Shown here one piece after another: positions 1 through 6,020 of a DNA stretch of 45,697 nt. The DNA lies in the IMG/VR virus record IMGVR_UViG_3300025423_000034, positions 1 through 45,697 of that record; one strand, written 5' to 3'. The notes under the pieces were generated by a model. The model was given only the letters and a program-made list of their open reading frames with translations, was not told the origin of the DNA and ran no database searches. Origin of the DNA: a virus. How positions within the stretch are numbered: position 1 is the first letter of the stretch; the number at the start of each line of letters is the position of its first letter. A program made the translations under genes and the position numbers.

Positions 1-75
1 TATTATTATTGCAACGTAGGGGCTTGGGATAAGCCTTACGTTTTAACCAATAATGATTTAAAGGTAGCAGCATGA
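1..75 (+). CDS. 3' end of an unidentified gene (partial)
   Basis: Frame 1 is open from the first base and stops at the TGA at 73-75. It encodes 24 residues with a protein-like composition, including CNVGAWDKPYVL. Its stop overlaps the start of the next small gene in an ATGA arrangement, which is typical of coupled phage genes. The upstream part lies outside the window and I cannot assign a function. If the window were circular, an in-frame TAG from the last three bases would directly precede position 1, so the reading frame would have no start. That argues against a simple join of the two ends or against this being a gene. Confidence 0.4.
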   Translation, partial: YYYCNVGAWDKPYVLTNNDLKVAA

Positions 76-155
76 ATACTTTATTAGATTGGATCATTGC
101 CAGTGGTCTAATGTTACTTGTATCAATTTTATTCTGGCAAAGTTTAGGGTTTTAA
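72..155 (+). CDS. 27-residue single-span membrane peptide
   Basis: This short reading frame begins MNTLLDWIIASGLML and is almost wholly hydrophobic, so a single transmembrane helix is likely. The start overlaps the preceding stop (ATGA), and a weak ribosome site AAGGTAG lies about 6 bases upstream. Tiny membrane peptides are common among early genes of phages, but this one has no recognisable family. The function is unknown and it could be spurious. Confidence 0.4.
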   Translation: MNTLLDWIIASGLMLLVSILFWQSLGF

Positions 156-184
156 ATCATTCTACTTTTTAAGGATACTACGTC

Positions 185-490
185 ATGAAAGCATACGATT
201 TTATTATTATTGCCAATCCATCAAAAAAAAATACATCTAATAACTGGTTTACTATTCTGCCGATGGAATACTTGCACAAGGGTATTTTCACGGGAACGGT
301 AGTACAGTTATTCGATCATATAAACCACGTTAAAAACCTGATTATCGAGGAAAACGATTTTCAACCGCTTAACGGTTTTCATATCAGCGCGATTCTACAA
401 TCAGGACAGCGTAAACCCGCAAAGTGGGATAAAACTAGAAAATTACTTGCCAGTTATTACCATGCTCTACCCCTTGATATTGCCGCTTAA
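185..490 (+). CDS. hypothetical early protein, 101 residues
   Basis: Starts with ATG after AAGGATACTACGTC, a good Shine-Dalgarno site, and ends with TAA. The product is soluble and slightly basic, begins MKAYDFIIIANPSKK and has no motif I recognise. It sits 29 bases before the DnaN-like gene, which has the same AAGGATACTATT leader, so the two are probably co-transcribed and could both serve DNA replication. That is inference from position only. Confidence 0.6.
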   Translation: MKAYDFIIIANPSKKNTSNNWFTILPMEYLHKGIFTGTVVQLFDHINHVKNLIIEENDFQPLNGFHISAILQSGQRKPAKWDKTRKLLASYYHALPLDIAA

Positions 491-519
491 TTCTACGATT
501 AAATAAGGATACTATTACC

Positions 520-1179
520 ATGAAAATCTACGCTCCACTTAACGCTATTAAAGCAATTTCAAACCTTGCAGCGACTAAGGATATCCGATATTACTTAAAC
601 GGCGTGTATATCCGCGCCAACGCCACACAAACTACGATTGTCGCAACCGATGGCCACGTCCTGGGGGTTTATAAAAATAAACAAGAAAATGAAATAGATG
701 ACGGTCAATACTATGATTTTATTTTGCCGCTTGATACCGTGAAAAACCTTAAACCCGCGCACCGTATCAAGGATGAATTGGTAGAGTTTGAGTTTACGCC
801 AATTGATCATATGAAAGTTACATCGGTAAAAGTAAACAGTGTATCTATTAAAATGCTATCCGCTACCGTTGACGGGCGTTTTCCCGACTGGCAGCGAGTA
901 CTTGTGAAGGAAGTAAGTAACACGGTCGGAAATTATGATCCTGAGTTATTGGCGCGGTTTATCAAGGTAGCAAAGGAGTTTGATAAAAAACCGCACGACG
1001 TTATTCTTCATCAAAATGGGGATAATTCTGCGGCAATTACCATTGATCAAATATATAATTTTATAGGCGTGATCATGCCAATTCGCTCTAGTGTTGTGCC
1101 GGCTTACGAGGGATGCACTCGGTTTTTTGATCAACCGCCCGTGATCATCAAGCCAGTATTGGAAAAGGAAGCAGCATAA
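520..1179 (+). CDS. Short DnaN-like sliding clamp homologue (Pol III beta, about two domains)
   Basis: The 219-residue product contains signatures of the bacterial beta clamp: RYYLNGVYIRA (23-33), ATDGHVLGVY (42-51), DGRFPDW (118-124) and a C-terminal VIMPIR (184-189). In Escherichia coli DnaN the first three belong to the middle domain, and MPMR is the C-terminal tail. This protein therefore appears to hold the middle and last domains only, against about 366 residues and three domains in host clamps. Family knowledge: clamps encircle DNA and tether polymerase. Inference: it may form a ring with a different subunit number, join host clamp rings, or bind clamp-dependent host proteins. It has an AAGGATACT ribosome site and overlaps the next gene by TAATG. 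I am confident of the homology and unsure of clamp activity. Confidence 0.8.
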   Translation: MKIYAPLNAIKAISNLAATKDIRYYLNGVYIRANATQTTIVATDGHVLGVYKNKQENEIDDGQYYDFILPLDTVKNLKPAHRIKDELVEFEFTPIDHMKVTSVKVNSVSIKMLSATVDGRFPDWQRVLVKEVSNTVGNYDPELLARFIKVAKEFDKKPHDVILHQNGDNSAAITIDQIYNFIGVIMPIRSSVVPAYEGCTRFFDQPPVIIKPVLEKEAA

Positions 1180-1358
1180 TGGATAAAAAAACAATGATTA
1201 CTTACAAAAAACTGCAATTAGAATATTTGGAGTTTTTTAACAATTATTTGACGGTAGAAAAGTTTGCAGAACATAGAGGACTAAATATTGAAATTGCAAA
1301 AATGATCATTGAAAATGGCAAATTTATACACGAAAATATACAATCATTCGAGGATTAA
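1179..1358 (+). CDS. hypothetical 59-residue protein
   Basis: The ATG at 1179 shares bases with the stop of the clamp-like gene (TAATG), so translation is probably coupled. The product is rich in Lys, Glu and Asn and is predicted helical. It contains TVEKFAEHRGLNIEIAK, which looks like a small helix-turn-helix and could bind DNA. No family is recognised. The next gene begins two bases after the stop. Confidence 0.55.
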   Translation: MDKKTMITYKKLQLEYLEFFNNYLTVEKFAEHRGLNIEIAKMIIENGKFIHENIQSFED

Positions 1359-1359
1359 A

Positions 1360-1527
1360 ATGGATATCGCAATTTATATTAAAGATAATCAAGGATGGCA
1401 ATTGGATAAAACCGTTAATTCGGATGATAAAAATCTTCACAAAGAAGATAAGTTTTTTATTGATCGACTCTTAATTGACGGATTGGAATATATAAAAGTA
1501 GGCCACACCATGTATTCAATTATCTGA
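1360..1527 (+). CDS. hypothetical 55-residue protein
   Basis: The frame is open further upstream to 1309, but ATG 1360 is preferred because it directly follows the previous stop and has GAGGATTAAA just upstream. The product begins MDIAIYIKDNQGW and has alternating strands and charged loops. There is no recognisable domain. It belongs to the same run of closely packed early genes after the clamp homologue. Confidence 0.55.
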   Translation: MDIAIYIKDNQGWQLDKTVNSDDKNLHKEDKFFIDRLLIDGLEYIKVGHTMYSII

Positions 1528-1535
1528 GGATCAAT

Positions 1536-1709
1536 ATGCTTACCGTACAATTCGCAAATTATAGTGAAGCATTGAAGCATCGAGCAAACAACGGAGGATG
1601 GATTTTCTTAACGGATCAAGCCGAAGCATACTGGTTCAATCTAAAGTTCACTCCTACCAAAATATTTTTGCATCATTCTCTTAAAGGTAAAAGCGGAGGA
1701 TTATATTAA
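1536..1709 (+). CDS. hypothetical 57-residue protein
   Basis: Begins MLTVQFANYSEALKHR after a GAGGATCAAT ribosome site, eight bases past the previous stop. The segment NNGGWIFLTDQAEAYWF suggests a small alpha/beta fold. No family is recognised. It is the last gene before a strong terminator, so it closes the early forward operon. Confidence 0.5.
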   Translation: MLTVQFANYSEALKHRANNGGWIFLTDQAEAYWFNLKFTPTKIFLHHSLKGKSGGLY

Positions 1710-1785
1710 ATGGGAACCCACCATCAAGTAGGGTAGGAAAGAGAGTAACCATTCCCCCCCACGCGCTCTAGTTTTTATCCATTAC

Positions 1786-1813
1786 AAGCCCGTCATCGAA
1801 CGGGCTTTTTTTT
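1786..1813 (+). terminator. Rho-independent terminator after early operon
   Basis: The stem is AAGCCCG (1786-1792) paired with CGGGCTT (1801-1807), with an 8-base loop and an uninterrupted run of T to 1813. It follows the last small early gene and precedes the packaging operon. Confidence 0.85.
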
Positions 1814-1831
1814 CGCCTAGTCAATTCTCTC

Positions 1832-1851
1832 GCGCCGATCGTCATCGGCGC
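1832..1851. other. Perfect 8-bp hairpin of unknown role
   Basis: GCGCCGAT (1832-1839) and ATCGGCGC (1844-1851) form a perfect GC-rich stem closed by CGTC. No T-tract follows, so it is not a classical terminator. It may be an operator, a processing site or a terminase-recognition element; the sequence does not decide. Confidence 0.5.
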
Positions 1852-2087
1852 AAGCCAATAATCGCGCAAAAATCTGCGGGTAATCGCATAAAAAAGGTAC
1901 TGATCTCCCCCTACCATCGCAATTCGCGCAGCCCTATCCTCTGCGCTTTTTTCTTCCCCTTTTTCCCTAAAAACGCCTTTTAAAAGTGCCGAAAATTTTT
2001 ATAAAAAAATATAAAAAGGCGGTTTCTGGTATAGTTTTTCGTAATTATAAAAATCTTATCCCTGACGTTTTTGTAAGGAACCGATAC

Positions 2088-2465
2088 ATGAGCGCACAAC
2101 TCGTTGATTCTAAAGGTAAAAAGAAAACTGGTCGGCCTTCACACAAGCCGACTGAACAAACACGGCAGACCGTCCGTGACTTGTCTGCCTTTGGCATTAC
2201 GCATGAGCACATTGCCCGTAGGCTGGGAATTACGCATGAGACGTTGGTGAAGCATTACAAAGATGACTTGGAAGACGGTCACATTAACGCGGTGATGAAT
2301 GTAGCAAACGCTTTGTATCATCAAGCCACGGTCATGCAGATTCCTGCTAGCACGATGTTCTTTTTGAAGACGCGTGGTCGCTGGCGTGAGACGGATGACG
2401 GGAACAATAAGTTGGTGATTGAGGTTAAGGGTGCGCTGCCGCTAGATGACGACAATCCAGATTGA
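2088..2465 (+). CDS. terS: Terminase small subunit
   Basis: The 125-residue product has a helix-turn-helix, FGITHEHIARRLGITHETL (about 43-61), preceded by a basic GRPSHKPT arm, as in DNA-recognition subunits of phage terminases. It binds the packaging site and brings the genome to the ATPase. ATG 2088 is chosen because GTAAGGAACCGATAC lies just upstream; an upstream ATG at 1986 in the same frame would add 34 residues of low-quality sequence without a ribosome site. It overlaps the large subunit by 20 bases. The assignment rests on the HTH, the length and this position. Confidence 0.8.
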   Translation: MSAQLVDSKGKKKTGRPSHKPTEQTRQTVRDLSAFGITHEHIARRLGITHETLVKHYKDDLEDGHINAVMNVANALYHQATVMQIPASTMFFLKTRGRWRETDDGNNKLVIEVKGALPLDDDNPD

Positions 2466-3729
2466 TCCACCGACTTTTCACAGGGGTCAGGCTAATCTGT
2501 GGAAGAACCGTGGCAGACTGAATGCGGTGTGTTGTGGTCGGCGATGGGGCAAGACGAAGTTCTTGGTGACGCTGGCGGCTCAGTATGCTTTGCAGGGTCG
2601 CAAAGTCGGTATATTCGCACCTGAGCACCGTCAGTTATTTGAGCCGTATGAAGAGTTGGCAGCGATGTTAAAGCCGGTCACGCGCAACTCTAGTAAGAAT
2701 GACGGGATCATTCGCACCATCAATGGTGGGCATTTGGATTTCTGGTATTTGACCGACAATGAATTGGCGGGTCGTGGACGCGAATATCACTTGGTGTTGG
2801 GTGATGAGATGGCGTTCTCGAAAAATGCGCAAATGATGGATATTTGGAAGAAGTCGATTAAGCCGACCATGTTGACGACCAAGGGTCATGCTTGGATGTT
2901 TTCGACTCCCAATGGCGTGGATCAAGAGAATTTCTTTTTTCAAATATGCCGTGATCCCGATTTGGAGTTCAAGTTTCACCATGCGCCGACAGCATCGAAT
3001 CCTTATGTGCCGCAGGACGAGTTGGCGAAAGAGGAGAAGAGTAATCATCCGCTGGTTTTTCAACAGGAGTTTTTGGCTGAGTTTATATCTTGGTCAAATA
3101 GTACGTTTTTCAAGTTGGAGTACTTCTTGGTTGACGAGCAGCCGGTTGATTACCCTGAGAAGTGTGATGCGGTGTTTGCGGTAATGGACTGTGCGGTGAA
3201 GAGTGGCAGTGAGAATGACGCGACAGCGGTGATGTACTTTGCGGTGAATCGTCACTTTGGGCATAAGTTGGTTGTGTTGGACTACGATGCGTTTGCGATC
3301 GAGGCAGCCAGTTTAGAGTATTTGGCTCCGTTGATATTAGAGCGGTGCGAAGAATTGGCGAAGGCTACATCTGCGCGGAATGGGAGTTTAGGTGTGTTTG
3401 TTGAAGATGCAGCGGGTGGGAGTGTGTTGCTGCAATGGGCGAAAGCGAGAGCATGGCCTTTTCACGCGATTGATTCTAAGTTGATGGCGAAGGGTAAGGA
3501 CGAGCGAGCGATGGCAGCGGGTGGCCCGGCTCACGCGGGGGATTGTAAGGTCAGCCGTCATGCCTTTGAAAAGACGATTGTGTGGAAAGGCAGGACGATG
3601 AATCATTTCCTTCAGCAAGTGACTACGTTTAGAATTGGGGATAAAGAGGCATATAAACGTGCTGATGACTTATTGGACACCTTTACTTATGGTGTAGCAT
3701 TATCCTTAACTGATAACAGGGCAATATAA
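2446..3729 (+). CDS. terL: Terminase large subunit (packaging ATPase and nuclease)
   Basis: The 427-residue motor protein has Walker A GRRWGKT (31-37), Walker B HLVLGDE (115-121) and a coupling motif STPNG (153-157). The C-terminal nuclease carries acidic residues in VMDCA (Asp248), VEDAAGG (Glu320, Asp321) and ADDLLDTF (Asp407, Asp408, Asp411). It translocates DNA into the prohead and cuts concatemers while docked on the portal. Length and motif order are normal for the family. It starts inside the small-subunit gene and stops just before the portal start. Confidence 0.95.
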   Translation: MTTIQIDPPTFHRGQANLWKNRGRLNAVCCGRRWGKTKFLVTLAAQYALQGRKVGIFAPEHRQLFEPYEELAAMLKPVTRNSSKNDGIIRTINGGHLDFWYLTDNELAGRGREYHLVLGDEMAFSKNAQMMDIWKKSIKPTMLTTKGHAWMFSTPNGVDQENFFFQICRDPDLEFKFHHAPTASNPYVPQDELAKEEKSNHPLVFQQEFLAEFISWSNSTFFKLEYFLVDEQPVDYPEKCDAVFAVMDCAVKSGSENDATAVMYFAVNRHFGHKLVVLDYDAFAIEAASLEYLAPLILERCEELAKATSARNGSLGVFVEDAAGGSVLLQWAKARAWPFHAIDSKLMAKGKDERAMAAGGPAHAGDCKVSRHAFEKTIVWKGRTMNHFLQQVTTFRIGDKEAYKRADDLLDTFTYGVALSLTDNRAI

Positions 3730-3730
3730 A

Positions 3731-5137
3731 ATGAGTTATGTCAGCCTTTCCAATATGGGCCTCAATAATCAGCTTCAGCAGTTGTTGGAGCAAGACACGA
3801 TCGAATGGGGAACCAATGCTGGCTATCAATTAGCCAAAGATGTGTTTTTGTATCATCCGCTTGGCTACCGGATTGCTGCCGGGCCATTGAAGCTGGCGAT
3901 GTCGAAGTCGCGCGAGATTAAGTTTGCCCGTGGGCCGGAAGTGATGTTGCGCGAGGCATTTGAACGCGAGTGGAAGGCATTGGCGTGTGATAACCACATC
4001 TTTGCGACCATGACGCAATCAAGGGTGTATGGCGTGGCAGCGATGGTGATTGGTGCGCGTGGTCATCCCACTGATAAGCCGATTGATCCGTGGGAATACC
4101 AGAACTTAGATTTGTTTATTCATACCTTTGACGCATTGAACTTGGCGGGGTCGATGGTGTTGAATCAGAACCCCAATGCGATTGACTTTCAAGGCAAGAC
4201 GGATGGGATTACCGGTGCGGGTCAGCCGTATGCCAGAGCGAATTCATTGGTGATGTTGAATGAATTCCCGGTGTACTTGGCGTTCAACTCAGCGGGCTTT
4301 GGTTTCAACGGTCGCTCGGTGTACCAGCGGGCAATTTATCCGCTGCGATCCTATTTGTTGGTGATGCAAACCGATGCGATGGTGGCGCGGAAAGCCGGGT
4401 TGATTGTAGCGAAGATCAAACAAGCGGGTTCGATTGTCAGCAACATGATGGCAAAGGCTACCGGATACAAACGATCTATTCTCCAGCAAGGCGGTACGGA
4501 CAATATTCTGTCGATTGATACCGATGAAGACATCGAGGCGATTGATCTGAACAACGTCAATGAGGCATTGACAGCCAGTAGACGTAACATTCTGGAAGAC
4601 ATCGCTGCTGCGGTGGATATGCCCGCACGGTATTTGACGCAAGAAACCATGTCTACCGGGATGGCTGAAGGGACTGAAGATGCTGCTGAACTGATGCGCT
4701 ATATCAGTGATATCCGTAAGCAGATGGAACCGCTGTATGAGAAGCTCAATAAAGTCGTGGCGCACCGTGCATGGACGCGGGAATTCTTTGATGCTTGTCA
4801 GAACGAGTATCCTGAATCGTATGGATCAATGTCTTACGAAGCAGCATTCTATGATTGGTTTAACGGAATGTCTTTTGTCTGGCCTGATTTGAATGAAGAG
4901 AAAGCCAGCGATGCGGTGAAAGTGGACGAGATTAAGTTGAAGGGCATGACCGAGATTTTGCGTACCCTACTTCCTATTGCTGATCCTGAGAATCGTGCGC
5001 GGATGTTCCAGTGGGCGCAAGATAACTTGAATGAGATGGGTACAATGTTTGCGCAAGACATGGAATTGGATATTGAATCCATGCAGACTTATGTGCCGCC
5101 GGATGAAGCCGAATCGAAGTTACCCGCAGCCCGATGA
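3731..5137 (+). CDS. Portal protein (DUF1073-like)
   Basis: The 468-residue protein directly follows the large terminase. The central region and the segment ILEDIAAAVDMPARYLTQETMSTGMAEGTEDAAELMRYI (about residues 281-318) resemble DUF1073-type portals, where a helix-loop-helix with a small-residue stretch precedes the stem. It would form the dodecameric ring at one capsid vertex through which DNA passes. Its end overlaps the head morphogenesis gene by four bases (ATGA). There is no separate sign of truncation. Confidence 0.85.
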   Translation: MSYVSLSNMGLNNQLQQLLEQDTIEWGTNAGYQLAKDVFLYHPLGYRIAAGPLKLAMSKSREIKFARGPEVMLREAFEREWKALACDNHIFATMTQSRVYGVAAMVIGARGHPTDKPIDPWEYQNLDLFIHTFDALNLAGSMVLNQNPNAIDFQGKTDGITGAGQPYARANSLVMLNEFPVYLAFNSAGFGFNGRSVYQRAIYPLRSYLLVMQTDAMVARKAGLIVAKIKQAGSIVSNMMAKATGYKRSILQQGGTDNILSIDTDEDIEAIDLNNVNEALTASRRNILEDIAAAVDMPARYLTQETMSTGMAEGTEDAAELMRYISDIRKQMEPLYEKLNKVVAHRAWTREFFDACQNEYPESYGSMSYEAAFYDWFNGMSFVWPDLNEEKASDAVKVDEIKLKGMTEILRTLLPIADPENRARMFQWAQDNLNEMGTMFAQDMELDIESMQTYVPPDEAESKLPAAR

Positions 5138-5982
5138 TTGATCAAAAGAAGATTGACGAAAAGAAGAAGGACAAGAAAGACGAATTATTGTTTCTTGCCT
5201 TACTAATGTTGGCAATCAATCACTATCAAGAACAAGGCTATACCAGTGAATCTGATCTAAAACGATGGGTAAAGATACTGAAAGAATCCGCTGAAAAGAC
5301 GGTAAAAAGCCCAATAAAGCTCGAAAAAGACACAAAATCTGCATTAAATGGCACTTATAAACGGTTAATTACGCAAAAAGGTGCTTTAAAACGCCATAAA
5401 GGTATCAATAAGTCTACATTAGACAAATATGCTCCTGCTTTCAAAAAAGAACTGGATCGACGTATTTTGGCAAGCCAGAACATCATTCAATTACACCGCG
5501 AGACAGCGATCAACGATACTTTGCGAAACTTTCAAGGTTGGGCAACAAGTATTCCTCCCGGTGGTAGCCAAGCCGTGGATAAGATCGAAGAGCGCACTCG
5601 AATCAAAAAGGCGTTGGTTTCATTGCCTATCTTGGTAAGCAATGTGATTCACGACCAAGAGCACAAGTTATCCACAGTCATCCATGAATTGATTGCCGAG
5701 AAAGGCGGTGCGATTGCGATGGTATGGCATTCAATGTGGAGACTGCCGGGCTATCACTACCGTCCTGACCACAAAGAGAAAGACGAACAGGTGTATTTGT
5801 TGAAAGATAGTTGGGCGCGAGCAAAAGGATTAGTTGTTGGTGAATATTACGAAGATGACGTAGCAGTTGGAGTGCTGCCGAATTGTAAGTGTTTTGCGGA
5901 ATGGATATACGATGTGACTGATCTTCCAACTGAGCTTTTGACAAGCAAAGGTCAAGAGTGGATTGCACAGAAAGCAAAATAA
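5134..5982 (+). CDS. Head morphogenesis protein (Mu gpF / SPP1 gp7-like)
   Basis: The 282-residue product has a Lys-rich helical N-terminal half and the C-terminal signature of minor head proteins: WRLPGYHYRPDHKEKD (about 203-218), then LPNCKCFAEWIYDV (about 250-263), where the Cys pair and His would bind metal. Such proteins sit at the portal vertex and may enter with the DNA. Its start overlaps the portal stop, as in related phages. The specific function remains poorly defined in the family. Confidence 0.8.
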   Translation: MIDQKKIDEKKKDKKDELLFLALLMLAINHYQEQGYTSESDLKRWVKILKESAEKTVKSPIKLEKDTKSALNGTYKRLITQKGALKRHKGINKSTLDKYAPAFKKELDRRILASQNIIQLHRETAINDTLRNFQGWATSIPPGGSQAVDKIEERTRIKKALVSLPILVSNVIHDQEHKLSTVIHELIAEKGGAIAMVWHSMWRLPGYHYRPDHKEKDEQVYLLKDSWARAKGLVVGEYYEDDVAVGVLPNCKCFAEWIYDVTDLPTELLTSKGQEWIAQKAK

Positions 5983-6020
5983 GGTGAAAATCCCTTGCAT
6001 GAACATATTGGTGATCCACC

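Larger units (their letters stand above)
1710..2087. other. Intergenic region between early operon and terminase
   Basis: These 378 bases carry no convincing gene. They hold a rho-independent terminator (1786-1813), an 8-bp perfect hairpin (1832-1851) and then a very AT-rich tract from 1981. The sequence TATAGT at 2030-2035 could be a -10 box for the packaging operon, but no matching -35 box is visible. The frame of the small terminase is open back to 1986. The region is where a pac or cos recognition site could lie, since it adjoins the terminase genes, but nothing in it proves that. Confidence 0.5.

Noticed and set aside
2030-2035. TATAGT as a firm promoter for the packaging operon
   Set aside because: No -35 box lies at a usual distance in this AT-rich stretch, so it is mentioned only as a possibility.
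4289-4765. A 158-residue reverse open frame inside the portal gene
   Set aside because: It opposes a clear conserved gene and has no ribosome site or protein family features.
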